DNA of 64,000 nucleotides from Staphylococcus argensis (GTDB lineage: Bacteria > Bacillota > Bacilli > Staphylococcales > Staphylococcaceae): assembly GCF_002902305.1 (NCBI RefSeq), contig NZ_PPPX01000011.1, positions 1 through 64,000 of the forward strand, in the 5' to 3' direction. A program made the translations under genes and the position numbers. A model generated the notes under the pieces. The model saw nothing but the letters and a program-made list of their open reading frames with translations. It was not told the DNA's origin and ran no database searches. Below are positions 43,468 through 54,176 of this stretch, one piece after another (positions within the stretch are counted from its first letter, which is position 1; each line of letters opens with the position of its first letter).

Positions 43468-43821
43468 TTAAGCTTCTTTCGCTTCTTCTTTACCGTCACT
43501 TACGACGATTGTGATATGGCTTGTACGTTTGTTGATCGCACTTGCACGGCCTTGTGCACGTGGACGGAAACGTTTAAGCGTTGGTCCTTCGTTAGCATAT
43601 GCTTCTTTAACTACTAATTCGTCTGTGTTCATATCATAGTTATGCTCAGCATTTGCTAAAGCGGAATTTAATAATTTTTCTACGACTGGTGATGAAGCTT
43701 TGTTTGTTAGCTTTAAGATAGCAAGAGCTTCCCCAGCACTTTTTCCTCTAATTAGATCTAATACAAGTCTAACTTTACGAGGTGCGATTCTAATTGTTCT
43801 TGCAACCGCTTTTGCTTCCAT
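43468..43821 (-). CDS. rplV: 50S ribosomal protein L22
   Basis: A 117-residue L22, [27 protein letters not shown] and onward, with the hairpin [22 protein letters not shown] that reaches the exit tunnel. Macrolide-resistance changes occur in that hairpin in other strains; it looks ordinary here. It follows rpsS by 28 bases. AGGAGG precedes the ATG. Confidence 0.98.
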   Translation of the reverse strand: MEAKAVARTIRIAPRKVRLVLDLIRGKSAGEALAILKLTNKASSPVVEKLLNSALANAEHNYDMNTDELVVKEAYANEGPTLKRFRPRAQGRASAINKRTSHITIVVSDGKEEAKEA

Positions 43822-43849
43822 TGGATTGTCCTCCTCTACTTGTTAGATA

Positions 43850-44128
43850 TTATCTTCTTGTCTTCTTATCGTCTGCTGCGTGACCTTTGAATGTACGAGT
43901 TGGTGCGAATTCGCCTAATTTATGACCAACCATGTCTTCGACAACATATACTGGTACGTGTTTACGTCCGTCATGTACTGCGAATGTGTGACCGATAAAG
44001 TTAGGGAAAATAGTTGAACGACGTGACCAAGTTTTGATTACTTGTTTTTTGTCATTACCGCTTTGCGCTTCAACTTTTTTCATTAAGTGATCATCGACAA
44101 AAGGTCCTTTTTTAATACTACGAGCCAT
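43850..44128 (-). CDS. rpsS: 30S ribosomal protein S19
   Basis: A 92-residue S19, [19 protein letters not shown] and onward, with [30 protein letters not shown]. It sits in the small-subunit head. ATG at 44128 has GGGAGGC upstream. The open frame continues 16 codons further out, but without a ribosome site or family similarity. Confidence 0.97.
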   Translation of the reverse strand: MARSIKKGPFVDDHLMKKVEAQSGNDKKQVIKTWSRRSTIFPNFIGHTFAVHDGRKHVPVYVVEDMVGHKLGEFAPTRTFKGHAADDKKTRR

Positions 44129-44194
44129 TTTGGCGCCTCCCTTCTTATTATGGCGTGCAGCGATTACGCCGCACACACTAATAAGTTTTTAGAA

Positions 44195-45034
44195 TTATTT
44201 TTTCTTCTTCTTACGTCTACGTACGATAAATTTATCAGATGATTTTTTACCGCGACGTGTTTTCTTACCAAGCGTTGGTTTACCCCATGGTGACATTGGA
44301 GATGGCATACCGATTGGAGCACGGCCTTCACCACCACCGTGAGGGTGATCGTTAGGGTTCATTACAGAACCACGAACTGTTGGACGGATACCTTTCCATC
44401 TTGAGCGACCTGCTTTACCAACGTTAACAAGTTCGTGTTGAAGGTTACCAACTTGACCAATCGTAGCACGGCAAGTTGAAAGGATCATGCGTACTTCACC
44501 TGATTTTAAGCGAATAAGTACGTATTTACCTTCTTTACCAAGTACTTGAGCGTTTGCACCTGCTGAACGAGCAAGTTGTCCACCTTTACCTGGTTTAAGT
44601 TCGATATTGTGGATTACTGTACCTACTGGAATGAATTGAAGTGGTAATGCGTTACCTACTTTGATATCAGCATTTTCGCCACTTTCTACTTCTTGTCCTA
44701 CTTTTAAGTTTCTTGGAGCAAGAATGTAGCGTTTCTCACCATCAGCGTAAACAAGTAATGCAATGTTTGCTGAACGGTTTGGATCATATTGAATTGAATC
44801 AACTTTAGCAGTGATTCCGTCTTTGTCACGTTTAAAATCGATAACACGGTATTGACGTTTATGTCCGCCACCATGATGGCGTACTGTCATTTTACCTTGG
44901 TTGTTACGTCCCGCTCTTTTCGGTAGCGGCTGTAATAATGACTTTTCAGGTTTAGTCTTCGTAATTTCAGCGAAGTCTAAAGTAGTCATATTACGACGAC
45001 CATTTGTTATTGGCTTATATTTTTTAAGAGCCAT
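44195..45034 (-). CDS. rplB: 50S ribosomal protein L2
   Basis: A 279-residue L2, [21 protein letters not shown] and onward, with [19 protein letters not shown] and the C-terminal [19 protein letters not shown] that holds the histidine near the peptidyl-transferase centre. It follows rplW by 31 bases. AGGAGG precedes the ATG. The C-terminal basic tail is slightly longer than in S. aureus as I recall it. Confidence 0.98.
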   Translation of the reverse strand: MALKKYKPITNGRRNMTTLDFAEITKTKPEKSLLQPLPKRAGRNNQGKMTVRHHGGGHKRQYRVIDFKRDKDGITAKVDSIQYDPNRSANIALLVYADGEKRYILAPRNLKVGQEVESGENADIKVGNALPLQFIPVGTVIHNIELKPGKGGQLARSAGANAQVLGKEGKYVLIRLKSGEVRMILSTCRATIGQVGNLQHELVNVGKAGRSRWKGIRPTVRGSVMNPNDHPHGGGEGRAPIGMPSPMSPWGKPTLGKKTRRGKKSSDKFIVRRRKKKKK

Positions 45035-45065
45035 TGTCGCTTACCTCCTTATTGGTAACTTATTT

Positions 45066-45341
45066 TTAGTTGAATAGATCGATTGATCCTTCAGATAATT
45101 TAACGATAGCTACACGACGTTTGTTTGTGTAACCTTGATAACGTCCCATACGTTTCTTTTTAGGTTTATAGTTAATGATATTAACTTTGTCTACTTTTAC
45201 ATCGAAGATTTCTTCAACTGCAATCTTAACTTGTGTCTTGTTAGCAGTAGTCGCAACATCGAATGTATATTTATCTTCTGCCATTGCTGCAGATGATTTC
45301 TCAGTGATTACGGGGCGCTTAATAACATCTCTTGCTTCCAT
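45066..45341 (-). CDS. rplW: 50S ribosomal protein L23
   Basis: A 91-residue L23, [20 protein letters not shown] and onward, with [28 protein letters not shown]. It lies at the peptide exit. The start overlaps the rplD stop by one base. GAGGTG precedes the ATG. Confidence 0.98.
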   Translation of the reverse strand: MEARDVIKRPVITEKSSAAMAEDKYTFDVATTANKTQVKIAVEEIFDVKVDKVNIINYKPKKKRMGRYQGYTNKRRVAIVKLSEGSIDLFN

Positions 45342-45964
45342 TATCCGAGCACCTCCTCAACTTTTTTCGCAGCTGCTTCAGTAATGATTACACTGTCAGC
45401 GCTTGAGATATCTAATACGTTTAAACCTTCAGCTGTAGTAACTTGAACGCCTGGGATGTTGCGTGCTGATAATTCAACGTTTACATCTTCGCCTTCAACT
45501 ACTACTAATACTTTCTTAGGTTGTTCTAAATTAGTAAGTACGTTTTTGAATTCTTTAGTTTTTGGTGCATCGAAGTTAAATGCATCTACTACTGTGAATC
45601 CATTTTCTTGTACTTTGTAAGATAATGCTGAGCGTAAAGCTAAACGACGCATTTTCTTAGGCATCTTATAGCTATAGCTTCTTGGTGTTGGTCCGAATAC
45701 GATACCACCACCGCGCCATTGTGGAGCTCTGATAGTACCTTGACGTGCGCGTCCTGTACCTTTTTGTCTCCATGGTTTACGGCCACCGCCTCTTACTTCA
45801 GAACGATTCTTTACAGAGTGCGTACCTTGGCGTAATGAAGCGCGTTGTAAATTGATAGCTTCGAAAAGAACATCGTTGTTTGGTTCGATTGCAAATACTG
45901 CATCATTTAATTCAACTGAACCTGATTTAGATCCGTCTACTTTTACTACATCATAATTAGCCAT
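45341..45964 (-). CDS. rplD: 50S ribosomal protein L4
   Basis: A 207-residue L4. The extended loop includes [32 protein letters not shown]4 lines the exit tunnel and in some bacteria also represses its own S10 operon. The start is [12 protein letters not shown] with AAGGAGG upstream. It follows rplC by 26 bases. Confidence 0.98.
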   Translation of the reverse strand: MANYDVVKVDGSKSGSVELNDAVFAIEPNNDVLFEAINLQRASLRQGTHSVKNRSEVRGGGRKPWRQKGTGRARQGTIRAPQWRGGGIVFGPTPRSYSYKMPKKMRRLALRSALSYKVQENGFTVVDAFNFDAPKTKEFKNVLTNLEQPKKVLVVVEGEDVNVELSARNIPGVQVTTAEGLNVLDISSADSVIITEAAAKKVEEVLG

Positions 45965-45990
45965 TATGCATTTCCTCCTTTCGTCCGTTA

Positions 45991-46653
45991 TTATTTATTA
46001 CCTTTTTTAATTGAAGTTGTGATTTCTACAAATCCTTTTTTAGGACCTGGTACGTTACCTTTAACTAAGATGACGTTGTTGTCAGTATCAACTTGAACTA
46101 CTTCTAAGTTTTGTACTGTAACTGTATTGCCGCCCATGCGACCTGGCATTTTTTGACCTTTGAATACTTTAGATGCGTCAGATGCCATACCTACTGAACC
46201 AGGTGATCTGTGGAAGTGAGAACCGTGTGAGCTTGGTCCACGTCCTTGGTTATGGCGTTTGATAGCACCTTGGAAACCTTTACCTTTAGATACGCCTGTT
46301 ACATCAATTACATCGCCAGTTTCAAATGTATCTACTGAGACTTCTTGACCTACTTCGTATTCATCAACGTTTACGTTTCTGAATTCACGAATGAAGCGCT
46401 TAGGTGCTGTGTCAGCTTTCTTAGCGTGACCTTCAGCTGGTTTGTTCGCAAATTTGTTTGATTTACGTCCTTTTTTGTATCCTTGTTTATCTTCGAAACC
46501 TACTTGGATTGCGTTGTAACCGTCAACCTCTTCAGTTTTCTTTTGTAGGACAACGTTTTGTCCTGCTTCTACTACTGTTACTGGGATTAAGTCACCGTTT
46601 TCTCCGAATACTTGTGTCATCCCAATCTTTCTTCCTAAGATTCCTTTGGTCAT
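45991..46653 (-). CDS. rplC: 50S ribosomal protein L3
   Basis: A 220-residue L3, [21 protein letters not shown] and onward, with the conserved [32 protein letters not shown]. It is an early-assembly protein near the peptidyl-transferase centre. The region where linezolid or tiamulin-resistance changes occur looks ordinary. It follows rpsJ by 27 bases. GGAGGTGG precedes the ATG. Confidence 0.98.
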   Translation of the reverse strand: MTKGILGRKIGMTQVFGENGDLIPVTVVEAGQNVVLQKKTEEVDGYNAIQVGFEDKQGYKKGRKSNKFANKPAEGHAKKADTAPKRFIREFRNVNVDEYEVGQEVSVDTFETGDVIDVTGVSKGKGFQGAIKRHNQGRGPSSHGSHFHRSPGSVGMASDASKVFKGQKMPGRMGGNTVTVQNLEVVQVDTDNNVILVKGNVPGPKKGFVEITTSIKKGNK

Positions 46654-46680
46654 CGAAAGTCCACCTCCTATAGTTATCTA

Positions 46681-47127
<447 letters not shown>

Positions 47128-47156
47128 ATAATACACGAAATGCGTTGATTTATCAA
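47128..47156 (-). promoter_or_regulatory. Promoter of the S10 ribosomal operon
   Basis: On the minus strand TTGATA (47156-47151) and TATTAT (47133-47128) are spaced by exactly 17 bases, with a TG-like extension before the -10 (GTGTATTAT). It would drive rpsJ and the following genes. Confidence 0.85.
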
Positions 47157-47348
47157 GCTTTCGCTTACCTTTAATTAAACTTTTTGTCTAACACATACCC
47201 TGTTATTGTACTGTATATTAGAAAGTACTTCAACACCTTTTCCAGGATTTTTTCTAAGATTTACATGAGTCGATTTCGTATTGCTCTAATATTTTACTTT
47301 AATATGGTATATTATAGGTAAGAATATTACAAAGGTGGTTAATCATTA

Positions 47349-47729
47349 ATGAGAAATGGTGTGCGATTAACACTAATTATACTCAGTATTATCCTTATTA
47401 TAGATGAATGCGTATACGGTATCCCGTTTTTAGGTGGACTCATTATCGTTCACGGCGGATGGTCTCCAATCTTCTTTAACGCATTCTTATATGCAGTCGT
47501 TCTAATCATATTACTAGCTGATCGTCAGAATTCAATTAAACCTATGGCGATTATTCCACTCATTGGTCTTATCGGTTCGATTATTGCAATCATTCCTTTC
47601 GTTGGACTGATTACACACTGGATTCTATTCTTCTTGATGATTTTCTTCCTATTCATTGTGTTCTCAGCTCCCGTATATATTCCGAACCGTCATGCTAAGA
47701 CGATTTATAATGATGAAAAACGTCATTAA
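47349..47729 (+). CDS. Hypothetical membrane protein
   Basis: A 126-residue protein with about four hydrophobic helices (near residues 5-30, 35-58, 62-85 and 88-115) and a short basic C-terminus. I recognise no family motif. An AAGGTGG site lies upstream of the ATG. It is read away from the S10 operon and converges on pbuG, with a strong bidirectional terminator between. It is probably a real gene because of its ribosome site and terminator. Its function is unknown. Confidence 0.72.
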   Translation: MRNGVRLTLIILSIILIIDECVYGIPFLGGLIIVHGGWSPIFFNAFLYAVVLIILLADRQNSIKPMAIIPLIGLIGSIIAIIPFVGLITHWILFFLMIFFLFIVFSAPVYIPNRHAKTIYNDEKRH

Positions 47730-47793
47730 CTACAATGAGCGACTCGTTAGCTTTTAATTTTAAAAGAAATCAACTCATTCCAAACATAAAATT

Positions 47794-47839
47794 AGGGTTT
47801 AGGTTTAACAACAGCGTTGTTAAACCTAAACCCTTTTTA
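47794..47839. terminator. Bidirectional terminator between the membrane protein and pbuG
   Basis: A perfect 18-bp stem (47794-47811 with 47817-47834) with a 5-base loop is followed by TTTTTAA on the plus strand. It separates convergent genes. Confidence 0.93.
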
Positions 47840-47840
47840 A

Positions 47841-49175
47841 TTATCCATGCACAAACACGAAATAGAGAATAAAGAGAATCATGAGTACATACATAATCGG
47901 ATGAATTTGCTTATGCTTTTTAGTAATCAACATTGTGATCGAATAGAAGATAAACCCACATGCAATCCCTGTCGCAATGGAATATGACAGTGGCATCATG
48001 ATGATCGTCACAAATGCTGGCACCGCAATCTCAAACTGCTTCCAATTGATCTCAGCAAAGTTTGCCGCCATAAGTACACCTACTACGACAAGTGCTGGCG
48101 TCGTCACTGCACTTGTAACGACGGCCATTAAAGGGCTGAAGAAGATTGCCAGTAAGAAACAGAAGCCTGTAACCACACTAGCAAAGCCTGTACGCGCACC
48201 TACTGCTACACCTGAACTTGACTCAATATAAGAAGTCGTCGTTGTAGTACCAAAGATCGCACCCACGATTGTCGCTAGTGAGTCAGAGAACAACGCACGT
48301 CCTGCACGTGGCAATTTGTTATCTTTCATTATGCCAGCTTGCGTTGCAACTGCTACAAGTGTACCTGCTGTATCAAAGAAATCGATAAATAAGAATGTCA
48401 GAATGACAATTAAGAATTGGACTGAGAATAATTGTCCTGGGTCCTTAAATGCATCAAATGCAGCACCAAAGGTAGGTTCGATACTAGGAATTTTACCTAC
48501 GATACTCGTTGGTGTATGTATCTGACCTGTAATCATACCTGCAATTGATGTAATAACCATACCGATGAATATCGCACCCGGTACTTTCAAGGCATATAGA
48601 ATCACCGTGATGATAATTCCGAAGATTGCTAGAAGTACTGCCCCATCTGTAAGTTGACCTAAAGTTACGAGTGTAGAATCGTTCTTAGTGATAATCCCAG
48701 AACTCTGTAAGCCGACGAAAGTAATAAAAAAACCAATTCCCGCCGATACTGCCATCTTCATCTGATAAGGAATCGCATTGATGATAATCTCACGCAACCC
48801 GGTCACAGTCAGTATCGCAAAGAAGATACCTGAACAAAGCACACCGGTCAAACCGACTTGCCAAGGAATGCCCATCGTTAGTACAACGGTAAAGGCAAAG
48901 AAAGCGTTCAATCCCATACCAGGAGCTAGACCTATTGGATACCTAGCAATCAGCCCCATAAATAATGAACCGACGAAAGCAGCTAAGGCTGTTGCTACGA
49001 AAATAGCGCCTTGGTCCATCTTCATACTCTCAGATACACCTTTAACACCAGCAAGGCTAAGCACTTGTGGGTTAACCGCTAAGATGTAAGCCATGCTGAG
49101 AAAGGTCGTCAATCCACCGAGAATTTCTCTTTTGAAGTTCGTCCCATGTTCTTGAAAACCAAAGTATTTTTTCAC
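47841..49175 (-). CDS. pbuG: NCS2/AzgA-family guanine-hypoxanthine permease
   Basis: A 444-residue membrane transporter with 12-14 helices. It has the AzgA-family start FKREILGGLTTFLSMAYILAVNP, GLAPGMGLNAFFAF and the substrate-region FFDTAGTLVAVA. It should import guanine or hypoxanthine with protons. In many Firmicutes a purine riboswitch precedes this gene, but the 105-base gap to the topB remnant shows none. The ATG has AGGAGAA upstream. Confidence 0.88.
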   Translation of the reverse strand: MKKYFGFQEHGTNFKREILGGLTTFLSMAYILAVNPQVLSLAGVKGVSESMKMDQGAIFVATALAAFVGSLFMGLIARYPIGLAPGMGLNAFFAFTVVLTMGIPWQVGLTGVLCSGIFFAILTVTGLREIIINAIPYQMKMAVSAGIGFFITFVGLQSSGIITKNDSTLVTLGQLTDGAVLLAIFGIIITVILYALKVPGAIFIGMVITSIAGMITGQIHTPTSIVGKIPSIEPTFGAAFDAFKDPGQLFSVQFLIVILTFLFIDFFDTAGTLVAVATQAGIMKDNKLPRAGRALFSDSLATIVGAIFGTTTTTSYIESSSGVAVGARTGFASVVTGFCFLLAIFFSPLMAVVTSAVTTPALVVVGVLMAANFAEINWKQFEIAVPAFVTIIMMPLSYSIATGIACGFIFYSITMLITKKHKQIHPIMYVLMILFILYFVFVHG

Positions 49176-49280
49176 TGTAAGTTCTCCTTTTATTACACAA
49201 ATACTCTAACAGTTTAATACTAAAACATTGATATTACAATAACCGTCAGCAATTTTTCTTAGATTTTAAACTGCTGCAAA

Positions 49281-51415
49281 CTATAATTTCAGATCTTTGA
49301 GCGCATCTGCAAACGGATTATTCTGCATCGATTCGTCTTTGCCCATATATTTCTTCATATCTTTCTTAGATGCTCGATCTGCCTTTTTATTTTTATGACG
49401 TTGATCCATTTGAGCTTGTGTTTCACTATAACCACAGACACAACGATAGACTGCTTGCTTTCCTCTACCAAAGCGTGTCAATTTCTTCTTACAATTAGGA
49501 CAGCGTGCATTCGTCTTCTGCTGTACGTTCTTCTTCGTCTTACAAGTCGGATCTTGACATGCCAACATCTGTCCGTGCTTTGTCTTCACTTTAATCATAA
49601 ACTTCCCACATGTTGGACATTCCGTGGTAGTTAAATTATCGTGTTTATATTTTTGCTCGCTCGCCTTAATCTCGTCTACGATTTCCTGAGTAAAGGACTT
49701 CATTTCTTTCATAAACTGTCCCGCATTGTAATTGCCACGCTCAATTTGACTCAACTTGTCTTCCCACTCCGCTATCATAATCGGAGAGGTTAACTGTTGA
49801 GGTGCCAATTCTAGAATTTGCTTTCCTTTGCTAGTCACCTTAATTTTTCCGTCATTTTGCGTAATCGCATTCATGTTAAATAACTTTTCAATAATATCTG
49901 CACGTGTCGCTACTGTACCGATACCTCCAGTAGACTTTAATGTTTCAGCATGCTTCTTATTCTGCACATCAATATATTTCTGAGGATTCTCCATCGCTTT
50001 TAACAAACTACCCTCGTTAAAGTATTCAGGTGGCTCAGTGTGATGAGTATAGATGTTAAAGTCTGTAACAGAGTAAGCTTTCCCTTGAGTAAAATGCACA
50101 GTGGAAGACGAAACAGATTTATCCCCCTGACTCACTGCCTTATACCCTAGCTCCTGAGTCACACGCTCTTTGAAAACGAAAGGATACTTACTAATTTGTG
50201 CAGTAACTGTAAGCTGGCTATAGCGCTCTGGCGGAAGTAAGTTCTCAACGAAACGTTCAGCCACGAGCATATAAAGTTTCTGTTCTCTCGCCGACAAAGC
50301 GTTAAGATCCACACGCACCTCAGTAGGAATAATTGCGTGGTGATCAGAGACTTTACTATTATTGATAAAATGACTCTTATGTGTAAAATGCGTTCGGCGA
50401 CAAACTTTCGCATGCGGTTTCAATGACGTTGTCATCACTGCGTCTAAACGCTCCTTTAACGTACCCAGCATATCATCCGTTAAATAATTCGAATCTGAAC
50501 GTGGATACGTCACTAATTTGTGACGCTCATAGAGATTCTGAAGTGTATTCAATGTCTCTTTGGCTGTAAAACGATAGCGTTTCTACGCCGCTTCTTGTAA
50601 ATCCGTCAAACTAAATAGATGTTGCGGATATGATTTCTTGTGTTTCTCATTCACTTTCACAACCTTCGCCTGCTTGCCTTTCAATTGTTGAATTAACGAT
50701 TGCAATTCTGCTTTATCAGAAACATTGCGCGGTTGTTCACATTTAAAGGCTGCTCCGTTAATGTGTGCACTTAACGTGAAATACTCTTGCGGTTGAAAGT
50801 GATTGATTTGTTCTTGGCGTGTTTGAATCAGTTGAATTGTAGGTGTCTGTACACGACCAAGCGAGAGTTGAGCATCGTATTTCGTAGTCAACGCACGTGT
50901 CGCGTTAATACCATCCAATCCGCTTCGCTACGAGCAAGCGCCGCACGATACAATGAATTATATTTGCGCCCATCCTGTAAATGTTTGAAACCGTGTTGGA
51001 TGGCTTTACGTGTCACTGAACTTACCCATATACGCTTGATTGGCTTTTTATTTTTAACTTTATCTAGAATCAAACGCGCTACGAGCTCCCCTTCGCGTCC
51101 TGCATCTGTCGCAATAATAATCTCTTTTACATCTTTGCGCGTCAATAACGACTTCACCGTGTTAAATTGGTGTTTCGTCTTCGGTATGACGACAGATTTC
51201 ATATACTTAGGGATGATAGGTAGATCTTGCAGACGCCATTCTTTCCAATGCTTATCATACTGTTCAGGTGTCGCGTTCGTCACGAGATGCCCTAACGCCC
51301 ATGTGACGATATATTGTTTATTCTCAAAGTAACCTTTACGCTGTTGATCAATATGTAATGCCTGCGCGATATCTTTACCTACTGAAGGCTTCTCTGCTAA
51401 TATTAATGATTTCAT
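49281..51415 (-). pseudogene. topB: DNA topoisomerase III, broken by a frameshift and a nonsense codon
   Basis: Three pieces together encode nearly a full TopB, about 710 residues. The N-terminal piece (51415 down to about 50911) has EKPSVGKD and the TOPRIM DAGREGE. The middle piece (about 50910-50586) ends at a TAG at 50585-50583 in LTDLQEAA*KRYRF, where family members read on through a Tyr. The last piece (50582-49281) has the active-site Tyr in [13 protein letters not shown] and C-terminal zinc ribbons (CPTC and CPNC). The frameshift lies near 50911: the family motif DWLVGINATRA is present as DWM then INATRA in another frame, which fits loss of four bases between two GGT repeats. Two separate lesions make a single sequencing error unlikely. 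All catalytic motifs are still readable, so the loss looks recent. Confidence 0.88.
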
Positions 51416-51546
51416 AACTCTTTCCTTTCTCGTCTAGTTATTCTATTGTAACACGTCGATTTGATACGTTAGCCATTTCTACATATAATAAGGTTAAGTA
51501 AGAAGCCAAGATTACGCAATATCAAACTCATACGGAGGCCATTGAT

Positions 51547-52422
51547 ATGAATATAACTCAACTCACTGATACTCAGACGATACTCAACTTTATTGAACAT
51601 GCGAACTATGACAAGACATCATACCTTTATAAACTTCCTCAAGAACATGCGCATATCAACCAAATGCTTGATCAAGCGATAGATAACCCAGGTGTCTTTG
51701 CGTTAGTCGAAGATGATGACATTAAAGCTGTCCTCTTTGCATTTACATATGATACCGAACGCTATAAAGTCATCGGCCCTATCGTTCAAACAGATTATAC
51801 ACTATCAATCGAAGACCAAGATGCATTGTTTAAACATATGTACCAAGCTCAACCACCCGAAGCGAATTTCAATTTCTCTTATGAAGCACAAACTCAAACG
51901 TATGCGCGTGAGATGAAAGCGATGAACGTCGCTTACAACTTTACGGATTATTACTTAGAAGCTTACCCTGACCAATCCGAAGCACTCGCCTCATCCCACC
52001 CTACAATCACTGAATATCACAAAGCGTACTTCAGAGCGTTTCGCAAGCTTCATGATAAAGCCTTTAAGCGAGCAGAAATGAGTGCAGAAGATATCGTAGA
52101 TTCTTTGGACGAACATAATCGCTTGTTCATCTATATGTCTGAAGGTTTATTAAAAGGCTACGTTTATCTTCAAGTGAATCCTAACAATCGCATCGCTGAA
52201 ATTAAATATTTCACGAGTCATCGAGATTACCGCTTTAAAGGTATTGCATTCGACTTATTGAAATATGTATTACATTTTGCTTTTACAAACTATGAGTTGA
52301 AAAAGGTCTACTTTAAGATTCGTAGTAAAAATAGTAAACTTGTCGAACGTTTCAACGAACTCGGTTTTGTGGTTAATAATGAATATAAGAAGTTTAAATT
52401 CGTCGCTAACAATCTTCAATAA
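51547..52422 (+). CDS. GNAT-family N-acetyltransferase, two-domain
   Basis: A 291-residue cytosolic protein. The C-terminal half holds a GNAT fold: IAEIKYFTSHRDYRFKGIAFDLLKYVLHFAF fits the acetyl-CoA loop and following helix (about residues 220-252). The N-terminal half looks like a degenerate GNAT domain, suggesting a tandem arrangement. The acceptor is unknown. A CGGAGG site precedes the ATG. It is a single-gene unit with a terminator shared with the convergent AEC transporter gene. Confidence 0.75.
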   Translation: MNITQLTDTQTILNFIEHANYDKTSYLYKLPQEHAHINQMLDQAIDNPGVFALVEDDDIKAVLFAFTYDTERYKVIGPIVQTDYTLSIEDQDALFKHMYQAQPPEANFNFSYEAQTQTYAREMKAMNVAYNFTDYYLEAYPDQSEALASSHPTITEYHKAYFRAFRKLHDKAFKRAEMSAEDIVDSLDEHNRLFIYMSEGLLKGYVYLQVNPNNRIAEIKYFTSHRDYRFKGIAFDLLKYVLHFAFTNYELKKVYFKIRSKNSKLVERFNELGFVVNNEYKKFKFVANNLQ

Positions 52423-52430
52423 CAATGTAG

Positions 52431-52481
52431 AAAAGGTCGGAAAACAGGACGCATACACCTGTACTTCCGACCTTTATTTTT
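52431..52481. terminator. Bidirectional terminator between acetyltransferase and AEC transporter genes
   Basis: A 10-bp perfect stem (52433-52442 with 52465-52474) with possible inner pairing (ACAGG with CCTGT) is followed by TATTTTT on the plus strand. Confidence 0.85.
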
Positions 52482-52486
52482 GCCCA

Positions 52487-53395
52487 TTAAACTGCAATGG
52501 CTTGATAGAGATATAGAATAATAATGCTGATTAGAATCGTGCTATTCGACGCCATACCAATTAACGGCAAGGTCTTATATCTGAATTGAAGCGCATATGG
52601 AATAATTGCGACACCTACAGGTAACAACCAAGCGACTTGGAGTGTCGATTTGATCATTGGATCGCTCACTGGTAAGAAGAAGTGAACGAGTAAGCCTGCG
52701 ATAACACCTAGTGCATAATGACTGACAATATATTTCCATGCGAGTGGTAAGAAATGTTTCTCAATATTAAAGTTCAACATTAAGCCTAATAATATCATTG
52801 AAAGTGGCATATTGGCTTTTCCTAACACATCAAAGAACTGAATCATCGCTGAAGGCAAGTGAATGTTGCTCATATTTAATATAAACATGACTACATAAGT
52901 CACGAGTGGGACAGATTTAACTAAGCTGATTACTAGTTGTTTAAAGCTAAATGGCTGACCATTGCTGCTAAAATGACTTCCAACAAGATAAGTAATACCG
53001 AACATCACGATTGCCCCACCAATATCAGCCATACCGAAGTAAATGAGTCCTTTCTCAGGCCAAATTGCTTCTACTAACGGATAAGCAAAGATACCAATGT
53101 TAAGTGATGCGATCATCATGCCCATCGTTCCTCGCACCTGCTTATTGTGTTTCATGAACAGCCAAAGCATAATCGCTTTCGCAATCACACCATAGAGAAT
53201 CATCATGACAGGCAGGATAGATAGAGAAATATCTAAATCCGCACTATTTAGATTAACGATAACGAGTGAAGGCAAGGTCACGTTAATTACGAGTGTGGCA
53301 AAAACTTGACTATCGTTCGCTTTAAAGAAATTCATTCGTTTAAGGAAGTAGCCAAGTGCAATTAATATGATGATTATAATAAATTGAAGCGTCAC
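52487..53395 (-). CDS. AEC (auxin efflux carrier) family transporter
   Basis: A 302-residue membrane protein with about ten helices in two halves, typical of AEC carriers such as malate permeases. NVTLPSLVIVNLN is the conserved unwound-helix region in the first half, and VGVAIIPYALQF lies in the second. The substrate, often an organic acid, is not known. I prefer GTG at 53395, which has AGAAGGGA upstream and gives the family-like start MTLQFIIII; the outer ATG at 53416 lacks a site. Confidence 0.78.
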   Translation of the reverse strand: MTLQFIIIIILIALGYFLKRMNFFKANDSQVFATLVINVTLPSLVIVNLNSADLDISLSILPVMMILYGVIAKAIMLWLFMKHNKQVRGTMGMMIASLNIGIFAYPLVEAIWPEKGLIYFGMADIGGAIVMFGITYLVGSHFSSNGQPFSFKQLVISLVKSVPLVTYVVMFILNMSNIHLPSAMIQFFDVLGKANMPLSMILLGLMLNFNIEKHFLPLAWKYIVSHYALGVIAGLLVHFFLPVSDPMIKSTLQVAWLLPVGVAIIPYALQFRYKTLPLIGMASNSTILISIIILYLYQAIAV

Positions 53396-53582
53396 ACTAT
53401 CCCTTCTTTCAGACATCAGAAATTACCATACTGATTTACTTTAACACAGATGATAGTTAGTTTAGAAGCAATCTATTTCGTGTTATAATCGTGAGGAAAT
53501 GCTTAGTTTCGATTGATAAGCAAATAGCGTTATATATCATATTAGAACAATCATAATTATCACTGAGTAAAGGAGTATCGCT

Positions 53583-53753
53583 ATGGATTTAAATTCACAA
53601 TTAGAAGAATTGAAATATGACTACGTTCGTTTGCAGAACGATTTAGATAAACGTGAATCTGTTGGCCTTGAAACAGATCCACTTATCAAACAATTAGAGG
53701 ACATTGAGCAACAAATCTCAGATGTACGTGCTAAGATGAGAGAAGAACAATAA
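53583..53753 (+). CDS. SE1832-family small protein
   Basis: A 56-residue soluble protein, MDLNSQLEELKYDYVRLQND and onward, ending VRAKMREEQ. It is predicted to be almost all helical, probably a short coiled coil. It matches the small staphylococcal SE1832 family as I recall it. An AAAGGAG site lies eight bases before the ATG. The function is unknown. A second small gene follows after about 50 bases on the same strand. Confidence 0.78.
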   Translation: MDLNSQLEELKYDYVRLQNDLDKRESVGLETDPLIKQLEDIEQQISDVRAKMREEQ

Positions 53754-53805
53754 TCTACAAACGTCGATACTAACGTTTGCATCACTTAAGAAAGGATATC
53801 ATCCC

Positions 53806-54123
53806 ATGCAACTTTACTTGATTCTATTACCTATTTTATATTTAATCGTTGCTTACATTAGTATTTTTAAGATGAAGACCATCTTTACAACGATATTGCG
53901 TATTATCATGGCTGTATTGTTACTGTTCGTCGTTGCGTTAACGACTGTATCATTCCCAGCAGCTAATTGGTGGGTCTTCGTCGTTCTCTTCTTATTAGTG
54001 GCCAATGTGGAAATCACTGGTTTCAAACATAGTAAACATGATAAGAAGGGTGTAAGCTTACTCAACATTCTTACTGTTATTCTTTTCGTGATTTACTTGA
54101 TCTTAACGATTGTAATGTATTAA
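53806..54123 (+). CDS. Hypothetical small membrane protein
   Basis: A 105-residue protein with three to four hydrophobic helices (about residues 2-22, 24-46, 50-66 and 80-104) and a short basic loop (KHSKHDKKG). I recognise no family. AGAAAGGATAT lies upstream of the ATG. It may be co-transcribed with the SE1832-like gene. A dispersed repeat follows 50 bases later. Confidence 0.7.
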   Translation: MQLYLILLPILYLIVAYISIFKMKTIFTTILRIIMAVLLLFVVALTTVSFPAANWWVFVVLFLLVANVEITGFKHSKHDKKGVSLLNILTVILFVIYLILTIVMY

Positions 54124-54176
54124 AAATGAGTGACAACAATTGGACTCATTCGTGCTTAGTGAAATCACATTTAACA

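Noticed and set aside
49176-49280. Purine riboswitch before pbuG
   Set aside because: The gap to topB is only 105 bases and lacks the conserved purine-aptamer motifs.
50583-50915. Programmed frameshift or stop-codon readthrough in topB
   Set aside because: No slippery sequence with a downstream structure is seen at the frameshift, and the TAG is a separate event. Two lesions in one gene fit decay better.
50787-51332. 181-residue open frame on the plus strand opposite topB
   Set aside because: It is antisense to the conserved N-terminal part of topoisomerase III, which explains the sequence on the other strand.
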